Part shown: positions 8,784 through 17,224 of the stretch, piece by piece
How positions within the stretch are numbered: position 1 is the stretch's first letter
Layout: the number at the start of each line of letters is the position of its first letter
From: Natrinema amylolyticum
GTDB taxonomy: Archaea; Halobacteriota; Halobacteria; Halobacteriales; Natrialbaceae
Assembly: GCF_020515625.1 (NCBI RefSeq)
Contig: NZ_JAIWPJ010000001.1
Coordinates: 496,001 to 560,000 of the forward strand
Length of the DNA stretch: 64,000 nt
Direction of reading: 5' to 3'
Notes under the pieces: generated by a model
Seen by the model: the letters and a program-made list of their open reading frames with translations, nothing else
Database searches by the model: none
What the model was told of the DNA's origin: nothing
Made by a program: the position numbers and the translations under genes

Positions 8784-9090
8784 CTTTTGCAGCAACAAAC
8801 AGATGAGCGCCGCGTAGCGGCGCGAATCGATTCTCGTTGCTGCAAAACGATTACGGGAGTTGAACGAGGTCAGTCGCACACAGCGTAGCGAGCACGTCTG
8901 ACCGTTGTTCAAATCTCCCTCTCGGCGTTTTCAGCAGCACAAAACGACGAGCGTAGCGAGTCGTCCGTGCTGAAAACTCCAAGGAGATTTGAATCAGGGA
9001 GGTCGCACGCTCGCGAACGAAGTGAGCGAGAACGACCGACCGTGGTTCAGTCTCCCTCTCGGCGTTTTTTACGGCGCAACACGGCGAGCG
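8764..9090 (+). repeat. Tandem array of tRNA-Ser 3'-end copies with stem-loops
   Basis: The last 20 nt of the tRNA (TTCAAATCTCCCTCTCGGCG, 8764-8783) recur exactly at 8908-8927. They recur again, with one A lost and one base changed, at 9046-9064. The spacing is 144 and 138 nt. Each copy is followed by a T-run and an inverted repeat: TTTTGCAGCAAC (8785-8796) with its exact complement at 8836-8847; TTTTCAGCA near 8925 with GTGCTGAAAA near 8969; and a weaker one after 9064. Partial reverse-oriented copies of the T-arm sequence lie at 8855-8864 and 8983-8994. The units could be serial integration scars or duplicated tRNA-terminator cassettes. Confidence 0.8.
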
Positions 9091-9324
9091 ACGCATGGCG
9101 TGTAGCGCAACGAAGCGAGTCGTCGTTTCGGTCCGACTCGAGTGTCACTCCCATCGCTCGAGACGGTGCCATTTTCGGCTCTCTGCGGAGCCGAATGGAC
9201 CGACATCGTCCGGATTCCCATCATTCGCAAGCAGGGTCACTATAGACATACTGGTGATATGTCCACCGACCCAAGTCACAATGATCGCCACTCGAGAGAC
9301 AGTAGACTGGACGCGGTGGGGACG

Positions 9325-10977
9325 ATGAGTTTCGACGACGAACCGACGGACGACGAGGAGACGTTCCACCCGCTCGGTGAGGCGTGGCAAGACGACCTCG
9401 AAGACGCGCTCGACGACACCGAGTACGATACGGAACTCGGCATGGAGATGGCGAAAGACGCCATGCGAGTGACGAAAGGAGAACTCGCAGAAGAGGAGTT
9501 CCACGAACGGTATCACGAGGAGGTGATGGAAGAGTTCGGCGAGGACGAGCGGCCGATCGCCAGCCCGGACGACGGAGACGGCGAGGAGGGCGGGATCGGG
9601 TCGACGCTCGCGGAACTCGCCAGTGGTGAGGAGTCCCGTCGAGAGATGCTCAAAAAGGCGGGGGCCGGCGTGGGATTCGCGAGTCTCGGATGGGGTGCGG
9701 TCGATCAGCAGGAGCCGGAGCAGTCCGTCGAGGAGGCGGGGGAAGTCGAGAACGCAGACGAGGGGACCCAGTGGGGAATGACGATCGACCTCGAGCACTG
9801 CGACGGCTGTCTCGCCTGTGTGACCGCCTGTAATCAGGAACACGGGTGGGACCAGGGAGCGAACTGGATGTACGTGCTCGCCTTCGAGGACGGCGAGGTC
9901 GAGTCTCCCGATCCCGACACTGTCGACGTCGAGGCCGGGAACTGCTCGGACGAGCCGATCGTCCACGAGTTCAACTACCTCGTCCGCCCGTGTCAGCACT
10001 GTACCGACGCGCCGTGCGAGAAGGTGTGTCCGACGACGGCCCGCCACACGCGCGACGAAGGCGGGTTGGTGCTAACCGACTACGAGGTCTGTATCGGCTG
10101 TCGGTACTGTCAGGTGGCCTGTCCCTATGGCGTCAACTACTTCCAGTGGGACGAACCGGACGTGGATCGGTCGGAGCTCGACCCGGAGGGGATCTACGAC
10201 GAGCGCGGCCGGCCGGTCAGTCGTCGCGCTCCCCGCGGCGTCATGTCGAAGTGCGTCTTCGATCCGGCTCGTCAGGACGGCAACGCGGGCGAGGGACTGA
10301 TCGGCACGAGCGCCTGTGAGCAGGCCTGCCCGCCGAACGTGATTCAGTTCGGTGACAAAAATAACCCCGCGAGCGATCCGGAACGGTACGCGGAACATCC
10401 GGCCAGGTCGCGAACGATCATTAATCTGTTCGCGGAGCTCCCGTCGCCGAATTCGGTCGAATCGTCGCTCGAGGGCGTCGATCCGTCCGTCGACGCCGTC
10501 GTCGATGCCGTCGACGGCTTTACCACCGGGAAGGTCGCGCTCGCGACGGCCGTCGAAATAACCCAGGAGGAGTACGAGGAAGAGGCGCCGCCGGGCGATA
10601 CCCTCCCGGAGAAGGAGCAAACGGTGCTCGACATCGTGAGCGCCATCGAGACCACCGGGCTCGACCTCGGGAGCGACGACACGCTCACACAGCTCGGGCT
10701 GACGGTCGAGGGGTTCGAGGGACCGAGTCAGGACGTCCAAGTCACCAGTCGAGAGGACGTCGCCTATGAACTGTTCGAAGACTACGTCGACGCACCGGAA
10801 GAGCAGTTCGAGCTGCTGGCGGACATGGGAACGAACCCGAACGTCACCTACCTCGGACACCAACCCGGACCCGAAGCCCATCAGGTCCCAGGGCCGGTCT
10901 CGTACGACGATGTCGGGATGCTCGACACGCGACAGGAGGCCCTCGACGATCAGACCGTCGGCCTCGATTACTCGTGA
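9325..10977 (+). CDS. Ferredoxin-like Fe-S subunit of a molybdopterin oxidoreductase (DmsB/NrfC type)
   Basis: About 550 residues. The centre has four Cys clusters: CDGCLACVTAC, CQHCTDAPCEKVC, CIGCRYCQVAC and a split CVF...ACEQAC. This is the pattern of four-cluster DmsB/NrfC/PsrB electron-transfer subunits. The N-terminal 130 residues are very acidic and contain a Tat-like SRREMLKKAGAG about 105 residues in, which is too far in for a normal signal. The C-terminal 200 residues are a haloarchaeal extension without recognised motifs. The frame extends up to 9142, with another ATG at 9259; I chose ATG 9325 (MSFDDEPT). No catalytic or NrfD membrane subunit lies next to it. Confidence 0.85.
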   Translation: MSFDDEPTDDEETFHPLGEAWQDDLEDALDDTEYDTELGMEMAKDAMRVTKGELAEEEFHERYHEEVMEEFGEDERPIASPDDGDGEEGGIGSTLAELASGEESRREMLKKAGAGVGFASLGWGAVDQQEPEQSVEEAGEVENADEGTQWGMTIDLEHCDGCLACVTACNQEHGWDQGANWMYVLAFEDGEVESPDPDTVDVEAGNCSDEPIVHEFNYLVRPCQHCTDAPCEKVCPTTARHTRDEGGLVLTDYEVCIGCRYCQVACPYGVNYFQWDEPDVDRSELDPEGIYDERGRPVSRRAPRGVMSKCVFDPARQDGNAGEGLIGTSACEQACPPNVIQFGDKNNPASDPERYAEHPARSRTIINLFAELPSPNSVESSLEGVDPSVDAVVDAVDGFTTGKVALATAVEITQEEYEEEAPPGDTLPEKEQTVLDIVSAIETTGLDLGSDDTLTQLGLTVEGFEGPSQDVQVTSREDVAYELFEDYVDAPEEQFELLADMGTNPNVTYLGHQPGPEAHQVPGPVSYDDVGMLDTRQEALDDQTVGLDYS

Positions 10978-11144
10978 GGCTTCCGCCGTCGTCGGGGGAC
11001 GCCTCTCGGTCGTTTTCGATGGCGAGACGCCGAGCGCGGGCCGGCTAACGCACTCGCAAGCCGATCCGGGCCGTCTCACATCGAACCCGCTTCGTCGGTG
11101 ACGGGGACAGATGTCTTCATAGTCTTCGAGACGAACGTCCGCCT

Positions 11145-11345
11145 ATGGAGCTACGTCAGCGGCTAGTCATTGGGTGTCTCTGGATCGGGGTCGCAGCGCT
11201 GATGGCGACCACTCTCGAGCCGGGGATTCCGTCGTCAGTCGGTGACCTCGCGCGGCTGTTCGCCGTCGTCATGGCCCTGTTCCTCGCGGCCGTGTACGTG
11301 ATCGATCCGTGGAACGTCGTGAGCCGCGTTCACGTCTATAACTGA
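11145..11345 (+). CDS. Small two-helix membrane protein
   Basis: A 66-residue protein with two hydrophobic segments, about residues 8-24 (VIGCLWIGVAALMATTL) and 37-53 (LARLFAVVMALFLAAVYVI), joined by a short Pro/Ser loop. It is unrecognised beyond that. It lies 168 nt after the Fe-S subunit gene on the same strand. It could be a small membrane partner of that subunit or an independent gene. Its clean membrane topology and codon use support a real gene. Confidence 0.6.
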   Translation: MELRQRLVIGCLWIGVAALMATTLEPGIPSSVGDLARLFAVVMALFLAAVYVIDPWNVVSRVHVYN

Positions 11346-11453
11346 GGTAGGCCGCGAAGCGAACGGAGTCGACCGCGACTCGAGCGGCCGCTGGGGCCAA
11401 ACGGTAACGGCGACTCTCGACGACGGAACCGGATCGAGACGGAGCGACGGCGA

Positions 11454-12938
11454 TCAGTCGTCGGCCGGCGCGAGCGGTTGCTGATCGGCCGCGAGCAGCC
11501 GATCGAGCGCGTCGACCATCGCTTTCACGCTCGCGCGAGTGATGTCGGCCTCGCTGCGGGCGACCGTCACCGAGCGGTCGTTGCGGACCATCGTCACTTC
11601 GACGGTGACGACGGCGTCGGTGCCGCCCGTCACCGCGTCGACGTGATAGGACTCGAGTTCGGCGTCGGCCATCGATCCGAGCGCCTCGCGGACGGCAGAG
11701 ACGGCGGCGTCGACGGGGCCGGAGCCGGTCCCGCTGGCGACGCGTTCCTCGTCGCCGACGGCCAGTCGAATGCTGGCGGTCGGCACGGCACCGCCGCTGG
11801 TAGCGGTGAGGTCGAGCAGGTCGACGACCCGCTCGCGGTCCTCGCCGGTGACGTCTTCGGCGATGGCGAGCAGATCGGCGTCCGTCACTCTGCGGCCGCG
11901 GTCGCCGAGCTCGGTCACGCGGGTCGCGATCTCGGCGATCTCGTCGTCGTCGGCCTCGACGCCGTGTTCCTCGAGCGTCGCCGCGACGCCCGCCCGCCCG
12001 GTGTGTTTACCCAGCGCGAGCCGCCGTTCGCGCCCGACGGTCTCGGGCGCGTATGGCTCGTACATCTTGTCGTCTTTGAGCGTTCCGTCGGTGTGGATGC
12101 CGCTCTCGTGGGTGAAGGCGTTTTCGCCGATGACGGCCTTGTTCGGCGCGAGCTGAACGCCCGTCGCTCGAGAGACGGTCTGTGCGAGGTCGTACAGTTC
12201 CTCGAGTTCCAGCGTCTCGAGGTCGTAGACGTGCGAGAGGGCGATCGCGACCTCCTCCAAGGCGACGTTGCCGGCGCGTTCGCCGAGGCCGTTGACGGTA
12301 CAGTGAACGAGGTCGGCACCCGCCGAAACGGCCGCCAAGGCGTTCGTGACGCCCAGCCCGAGGTCGTCGTGGGTGTGAGCGCTGACCGGGCCGATCTCGG
12401 CGAGTCGGGAGACCGCCTCGTGGGTGTGTTCCGGGCCGGTGTGTCCGACGGTGTCGGCGAAGCAAAAGCGGTCCGCGCCCGCCTCGAACGATGTTTCGGC
12501 CAGTTCCTCGAGATAGTCGAGATCCGCTCGAGAGCCGTCCTCGCCGATGACCTCGACCCAGAGGTTGTGGTCCTTGGCGTAGGCGACCAGTTCGGCGGTC
12601 TTCTCGAGGTTGTCCTCGCGGGAGGTGCCGACTTTGCCCTCGACGTGACGGTCGCTGGCGGGGACGACGATGTGGACGCCGTCGACGTCGCACTCGAGCG
12701 CGAGGTCGATATCGCCTTTCATTCCGCGACAGAAACTGGTGACGCGGGCGTCGAGATCGAGGTCGGTCACCCGCGAGATCGCCTGTCGCTCACCCGCGCC
12801 GGTACAGGCGCTGCCGGCCTCGATAACGGCAACGCCGGCGCGCTCGAGCGAGCGGGCGATCTCGACTTTCTCGTCGGGCGAGAGCGAGACGCCCGGCGCT
12901 TGTTCGCCGTCGCGAAGCGTCGTGTCGAGAAGGCGCAC
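11454..12938 (-). CDS. 2-isopropylmalate/(R)-citramalate synthase family enzyme (LeuA/CimA)
   Basis: A DRE-TIM metallolyase. LLDTTLRDGEQAPGVSL opens the barrel. HTHDDLGLGVTNALAA and NGLGERAGN give the metal His residues and substrate loop. A C-terminal LeuA-type regulatory domain follows, with SGGAVPTASIRL. It condenses acetyl-CoA with a 2-keto acid at the head of leucine or isoleucine synthesis. Haloarchaeal homologues are annotated either way and I cannot separate them. The frame is open up to GTG 13115, but a TTTTAAG box (13121-13129) would place transcription start downstream of that. I therefore use GTG 12938; TTG 12986 is an alternative. A 26-codon ORF precedes it. Confidence 0.88.
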   Translation of the reverse strand: MRLLDTTLRDGEQAPGVSLSPDEKVEIARSLERAGVAVIEAGSACTGAGERQAISRVTDLDLDARVTSFCRGMKGDIDLALECDVDGVHIVVPASDRHVEGKVGTSREDNLEKTAELVAYAKDHNLWVEVIGEDGSRADLDYLEELAETSFEAGADRFCFADTVGHTGPEHTHEAVSRLAEIGPVSAHTHDDLGLGVTNALAAVSAGADLVHCTVNGLGERAGNVALEEVAIALSHVYDLETLELEELYDLAQTVSRATGVQLAPNKAVIGENAFTHESGIHTDGTLKDDKMYEPYAPETVGRERRLALGKHTGRAGVAATLEEHGVEADDDEIAEIATRVTELGDRGRRVTDADLLAIAEDVTGEDRERVVDLLDLTATSGGAVPTASIRLAVGDEERVASGTGSGPVDAAVSAVREALGSMADAELESYHVDAVTGGTDAVVTVEVTMVRNDRSVTVARSEADITRASVKAMVDALDRLLAADQQPLAPADD

Positions 12939-13011
12939 TGTACGGTCCGATGCGATCGTCTGTTCGGGGGTGTGAGTTACAGGCAAGAGTGGTGAACTAC
13001 GGGTACTGCGG

Positions 13012-13092
13012 TTACGTTCGTCGGAGAATTTCGCATCCAGCCGGGTCGCCCCGACTTCCTCTATCCTCGTCAGATGGCGTATGAGATGCCAT
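13012..13092 (-). CDS. Possible 26-residue upstream ORF ahead of the LeuA/CimA gene
   Basis: An ATG at 13092 lies about 32 nt downstream of a TTTTAAG box, close to leaderless spacing. It opens a 26-codon frame (MASHTPSDED...CEILRRT) ending in TAA at 13012-13014. It is in a different frame from the synthase. The short ORF would be the first translated on the mRNA if the box is the promoter. Its function is unknown, and it could be a leader peptide or chance. Confidence 0.3.
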   Translation of the reverse strand: MASHTPSDEDRGSRGDPAGCEILRRT

Positions 13093-13208
13093 TGTGTCTC
13101 GTCACATCGTATCACGATGTCTTAAAACCGCCGGTTCCGAATCACCGCGACCGGGGTCGCGAGGACGGCGGTCGCTCCGATAGCCACCGGGCAGTGCGGG
13201 TCGACGTC

Positions 13209-13580
13209 TCACTCCCCCTCGAGACGGAGTCGGTCGCCGGGTTCGACGGCTGCCGCGTTGCCGGCGGGGAGTTCGACGATCAGGTCGGCGGTCTCGCGAG
13301 CGAAACCCCGCCACGGTCGGAGAGTCTCGACGCGCTGGACGACGTCGTCGACGACCCAGACGGCGTCGATGGGAAAGAAGACGAACAGCATGTGGAGGTC
13401 GCGGGTCTTCGCCGAACCGAACTGAAACGCCAGCGCGTAGTCGTCCGGAATAGACCGACGGAACATGAGCCCTCGCGTCTGGCTCAGGATCGAGTCGGCG
13501 AGATCGATCGTCGTCGCCAGCACGTCGCAGTCGGTTCCGTCGGCGGAGTCGTCGGCGGCCGATTCGTGGACGAGTCGCAC
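13209..13580 (-). CDS. DUF192 family protein
   Basis: A 123-residue protein matching the DUF192 pattern. It has LADSILSQTRGLMFRRSIPDD, then FQFGSAKTRDLHMLFVFFPID and AVWVVDDVVQRVETLRPW. It ends with a strand-rich VELPAGNAAAVEPGDRLRLEG. The family's biochemical role is not established. A long open frame runs through upstream, but GTG 13580 has a TTTTTG box about 28 nt before it and begins the conserved domain, so I use it. It follows the CPBP gene on the same strand. Confidence 0.82.
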   Translation of the reverse strand: MRLVHESAADDSADGTDCDVLATTIDLADSILSQTRGLMFRRSIPDDYALAFQFGSAKTRDLHMLFVFFPIDAVWVVDDVVQRVETLRPWRGFARETADLIVELPAGNAAAVEPGDRLRLEGE

Positions 13581-13675
13581 GCTCTCGAGTGCGAACGGGG
13601 CCAGCAAAAACCTTCCCGCTGACGGTGGATCGCGTCGCCGACTGCCGGTCGATACTCGGCACTCGGTGAGAGCGG

Positions 13676-14371
13676 TCAGAGGAACGCTATCGCGACGATA
13701 CTGGCCGACGAGACGAGATTGAGCAGGACGTGCGTGACCGCACTGCTCGCGGTGCCCCACCGGTGGCGAACGACACCGAAGAGGAAGCCGAGCGTGAGCA
13801 GCGTCGTGAGACGGATCACAGAGAGATCCACGATCACGTGCTTGAGCGCGAACAGAATCGCCGTTACCGCGATACCGACGGCCGCTCCCCGCTCGTCGAC
13901 GAGGTTCGTCTGGACGATCCCTCGCCAGACCTGCTCCTCGGCGATCGGGGCGACGATCCCGTTTCCGACGAGAAAGAGGATCGCGAGCGCAGGCCTGTCT
14001 TCGAACGCCGCCGCGAGCCCCTCGCCGATGGCCCCGCCCGCTTCGCCGAGGCCGAACAGCGCCGCGTCGACCTGCGAGGCCCCGGCCATCAGTCCCATCC
14101 CGACGACCGCAGCGAGGACGCCCAGTCCGAGGGCCCGCGGTGTCCGGTCCCAGCCCCACGACTTCCGGGTGGCTCCCCGCTCGAGCGCGTACCGAGAGAG
14201 GGCCGCCGCGATGAGCGGAAGGCCGATCGCGAGGACGAGATAGTCCGCTACTAGCGGTTCGATGCCGACCGCAGCGGCACCGGCGACGAGGCCGCGCCGA
14301 AGCGCGAACTCGAGGGCGATCCAGCCGGCGACGACGACCGCAGCGATGTGAGTCGGAGTCGATCGAGCCAT
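13676..14371 (-). CDS. CPBP family intramembrane glutamic endopeptidase
   Basis: 231 residues with about eight hydrophobic segments. The three CPBP (Rce1-like) motifs are present: EEQVWRG with the catalytic Glu pair and Arg, FALKH with a metal/catalytic His, and THVLLNL at the end. The family cleaves substrates within the membrane or acts in protein maturation. ATG at 14371 has AGATATAC about 26 nt upstream, fitting a leaderless start. The substrate is unknown. Confidence 0.88.
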   Translation of the reverse strand: MARSTPTHIAAVVVAGWIALEFALRRGLVAGAAAVGIEPLVADYLVLAIGLPLIAAALSRYALERGATRKSWGWDRTPRALGLGVLAAVVGMGLMAGASQVDAALFGLGEAGGAIGEGLAAAFEDRPALAILFLVGNGIVAPIAEEQVWRGIVQTNLVDERGAAVGIAVTAILFALKHVIVDLSVIRLTTLLTLGFLFGVVRHRWGTASSAVTHVLLNLVSSASIVAIAFL

Positions 14372-14559
14372 AGCCAAACATTATTCTGAACGTATATCTA
14401 TCTTTTAATTCAAGAATATCTCGGCAGATGTTCGGCACAGTTCCGAGTCCCACGGCGTCCGGTCACGGATGCATCACAAATAAAACGACTCCGACGGAGC
14501 GCGACAAACGAGGCGCTCAGTGCATTCAAATCGATTCGGCCCGAACCCGGACCCAGGGT

Positions 14560-15084
14560 ATGGAGAAAACGCCACAGGGAACCTCGGTCGGCGTCGACGA
14601 TCCGTACGAATTCGCGGGGGTCTGCGACCATCTCACAGGCGAGGGCCAGTGTCGATACGCCCTCGAACACTACGGCCACGACCCCGAGTTCGCCAGCGAG
14701 CGCGCCGCGGACGACTACGAGTGTCCCGTAGTCGACCCCGAATCGGACTGGTCGTGGGCCGACTGCCCGCACTTCCGGTCGCGCAATCGCGACCGCGAGT
14801 GCGTTCGCTGCGGGCTCGAGGAAAAACGAATGGCCCACGACGACGAGCGCCCGCTGCTCGAGGAACACCATCTCTCCTACGAACGCGACGGGGAGACGCT
14901 CTCCCACGAGATTACGGTCTACCTCTGTCGGTGGTGCCACTCGAAAGTCCACGACTCGTGGGCGCGGATCACCGACGACGCCGCGCTCGACCCCGACGCG
15001 ATCGCGGCGCTCGAGGAACGGCGCGGCCGCGAGCAGTCGGAACTGGGGTTCGAGTCGGCGGCCGAGCGATACGACGACGAGTGA
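14560..15084 (+). CDS. DUF7097-like zinc-binding, HNH-like protein
   Basis: A 174-residue protein starting MEKTPQGTSVGVDDPYEF. It has an N-terminal Cys-rich part (CDHLTGEGQC, CPVV, ADCPHF). A CVRCGLEEKRMAH unit follows, then EEHHLSY and YLCRWCHSKVHDSW. The paired CxxC units around HH and CH residues look like a beta-beta-alpha-metal (HNH-type) fold. I do not claim nuclease activity. The open frame extends up to 14428, but the conserved part begins at 14560. The family name is from memory of conserved haloarchaeal proteins. Confidence 0.75.
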   Translation: MEKTPQGTSVGVDDPYEFAGVCDHLTGEGQCRYALEHYGHDPEFASERAADDYECPVVDPESDWSWADCPHFRSRNRDRECVRCGLEEKRMAHDDERPLLEEHHLSYERDGETLSHEITVYLCRWCHSKVHDSWARITDDAALDPDAIAALEERRGREQSELGFESAAERYDDE

Positions 15085-15111
15085 CGAGGCACCGAGACGG
15101 CGACCCGGCGG

Positions 15112-16080
15112 TCAGACCAGTTTCCGCAGGAGGCCGTACACCGCATCGCGCAGTCGATCCGGCAGGTAGCGAGCGTACAGCCCGTACTGGGCGATCGGGC
15201 CGACGGGGTACCGCGCCGGCGGGTCGGGACTCGTCGCGGAGTCGAGGATCGCCTCGGCGACGTCGTCGGGTTCCGAGGCGAACGGACCGCCGCTCCCGCC
15301 GCCGACCAGTTGGGCCTCGTCGTAGAGTTCGTACAGCGACTCGTAGGCCGGCGTTCGCTCGTCGTCGGGGAGTTCCTCGTCGACCCGATTCGTGAACTCC
15401 GTCTCGACCGGGCCAGGTTCGACCACGACCACGTCGATACCGAACTCGTCGACCTCGGCGCGCAGCGAGTCGCTCATCGCCTCGAGAGCGTGTTTCGACC
15501 CGGCGTAGGCACCCGCTCCGGGGAACGAAATGCGCCCGATCACGCTCGAGACGTTGACGATCCGGCCCTCGCCCTGTGCTCGCATGTGCGGCAGCGCGGC
15601 GCGGGTGAGCCGGTGCGGGCCGTAGACGTTGACGTCGAACTGCCGGTGGAGGTCGACCGTCGCGACGTCCTCGAGGGGCCCCATCTGGGCGTAGCCGGCG
15701 TTGTTGACGACGCAATCGATCGAGCCGGCGACGTCGACGACCTCCTCGACGACCCGCGCGACCTGCTCGGGGTCGGTGACGTCTAACTCGAGGGTCTCAC
15801 AGCCGGCCTCTCCGAGGGCCGCGATGTCGTCGACGTTGCGCGCCGTCGCGAAGACCTGCCAGTCGTCCGCGAGGAAGGCGCGGGCTGTCGCGCGGCCGAT
15901 CCCGGACGAGCAGCCGGTGATGAGCACCGACTTCTTGCGCGTATAGCGATCGTCGGCGCTCGTCTCGGTGGTGACTTCGTCGCCGGTCCCGGTGGTGGTC
16001 TCGCGACCGCGATCGTCCTCGACGACGGTGCCGTCCGGCTCGTCGTCGCCTGTCCCTTCGACGTCCTCAGCGGTGGCCAT
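15112..16080 (-). CDS. Short-chain dehydrogenase/reductase with acidic N-terminal extension
   Basis: 322 residues. After a roughly 48-residue acidic, low-complexity N-terminus comes the classical SDR core: VLITGCSSGIGRATA (cofactor Gly motif), NNAGYAQMG, and the catalytic SSVIGR...YAGSKHALEA (Ser, Tyr, Lys). The C-terminus has a basic amphipathic stretch (YARYLPDRLRDAVYGLLRKLV). It is a cytoplasmic NAD(P)-linked oxidoreductase of unknown substrate. ATG 16080 lies about 28 nt below a GATACTTAGG box. The extension could instead mean the true start is internal, near TRKKSVLITG. Confidence 0.88.
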   Translation of the reverse strand: MATAEDVEGTGDDEPDGTVVEDDRGRETTTGTGDEVTTETSADDRYTRKKSVLITGCSSGIGRATARAFLADDWQVFATARNVDDIAALGEAGCETLELDVTDPEQVARVVEEVVDVAGSIDCVVNNAGYAQMGPLEDVATVDLHRQFDVNVYGPHRLTRAALPHMRAQGEGRIVNVSSVIGRISFPGAGAYAGSKHALEAMSDSLRAEVDEFGIDVVVVEPGPVETEFTNRVDEELPDDERTPAYESLYELYDEAQLVGGGSGGPFASEPDDVAEAILDSATSPDPPARYPVGPIAQYGLYARYLPDRLRDAVYGLLRKLV

Positions 16081-16200
16081 GTGTGATGGGTTCGTGAGAC
16101 GATACCTAAGTATCGACGGTTTGTCGCGCTATCCGTAATTTTCGGATTCGGACGAGATTCGACTGACTCGACCGTTCGGTTCAGAACAGCAAGCAGCCGG

Positions 16201-16304
16201 AAAGCCCCCGGTCGGCTCGAGTCGCCTGCCGGCGTGCGCTCCTCGCTCCCTGCGGTCGCTCCGGTGCTACGGCCGGCACGCTCCCCGGCCCGACCGGCCC
16301 CTTT
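16201..16304. repeat. Long imperfect inverted repeat between endonuclease V and SDR genes
   Basis: AAAGCCCCCGGTCGG at 16201-16215 pairs with CCGACCGGCCCCTTT at 16290-16304 (12 of 15 positions). Between them lie further self-complementary GC-rich blocks around GCCGGC. The element is followed by TCAGTCCCACCC. It may be a terminator for the upstream endonuclease V gene or a dispersed palindromic repeat. Confidence 0.45.
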
Positions 16305-16363
16305 CAGTCCCACCCACCGCAGGCGGTTCACGGTCAGCTGTAGCCGGTGGACAGTGGCGGAGT

Positions 16364-17155
16364 CTATTTGTCGAGGCCCTTTTTCGCTTCATCTGCGTAT
16401 TTGTCCGCCAATCGAACCGGCTCTGGGAGTTTGTACGACGAGGCGAGGTCGAGCGCGACGTCTGCCGCCGTTTCGGGACCGACCCGATGGCCGGGACTGA
16501 CGTAGAGCGGATTGATGTACCGGTCGGGCGAGTCGTACTGTCGGGTCTGGACGGCGTAGCCGAGCAGGGTCCCGTCGGGCGCGTCGACCCTCGAGTTCGA
16601 TTCGATGGCGACCGTCGTTCCCTCCGGGAGGTCGGCCGTGTCCTCGCGCGGCGTGCCACAGAGCAAGCTCTTGGCGACGCCGATGCTCGGCACGTCTCGG
16701 ACGACGCCCATGTGGGTCGCGATACCGGCCTGCCGGAAGTGAATGCGGCCGCTGCCGTCGAACAGGAACAGATCGGGGTCGACGGACAGTTCCTCGAGCG
16801 CCGCGAGGATCGGTGCCCCTTCGCGAAAGGAGAGGAGACCGGGGATGTAGGGAATCTCCAGGGACGTCACCGCGTGGACGCGCTCGATCACCTCGCCGCC
16901 GCGCATCGCGACGACGGCGCTCAGAGCGCGGTCCTGGTCGCCGTCCTCGTTCGTGAGAAACGACTGATCGATCCCGACGACGACCGGCGGTTCGTCGCCG
17001 CCCACAGTCGACGCGAGCGGGTTCGAGAGGGCGTCGGGATCGAACGAGAAGTCGTCCTCGAAGACGGCGGCGGCGGCGATCTCGCGCTGGAGGGCTTCCA
17101 TCTCCTCGCGCGAGAGGCCGGCGTCGGGTGCGAGGTCGGGGCGAGGGTCGTGCAT
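16364..17155 (-). CDS. nfi: Endonuclease V (deoxyinosine 3' endonuclease)
   Basis: 263 residues. GIDQSF carries the first catalytic Asp. IPYIPGLLSFREGAP contains the wedge Pro-Tyr and the catalytic Glu. FLFDGSGRIHFRQAG supplies the second Asp and His. GVAKSLLCG is the following conserved Lys segment. The enzyme nicks DNA one nucleotide 3' of deaminated adenine and starts repair. Length and motif order are typical. It is the last gene of a run on the minus strand with rhomboid upstream, and is probably separately transcribed. Confidence 0.95.
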   Translation of the reverse strand: MHDPRPDLAPDAGLSREEMEALQREIAAAAVFEDDFSFDPDALSNPLASTVGGDEPPVVVGIDQSFLTNEDGDQDRALSAVVAMRGGEVIERVHAVTSLEIPYIPGLLSFREGAPILAALEELSVDPDLFLFDGSGRIHFRQAGIATHMGVVRDVPSIGVAKSLLCGTPREDTADLPEGTTVAIESNSRVDAPDGTLLGYAVQTRQYDSPDRYINPLYVSPGHRVGPETAADVALDLASSYKLPEPVRLADKYADEAKKGLDK

Positions 17156-17224
17156 CTGTCTGGCGGTGATAGACGCCGCGAGAAAATCAGTTGCAGGGTT
17201 GTGCGAGAAGCCCCTCGGTTCGGT

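Noticed and set aside
13209-14453. 414-codon reading of the DUF192 gene extended upstream
   Set aside because: The N-terminal 290 residues are Arg/Pro-rich and overlap the CPBP gene antiparallel in frame, so only the C-terminal DUF192 part is real.
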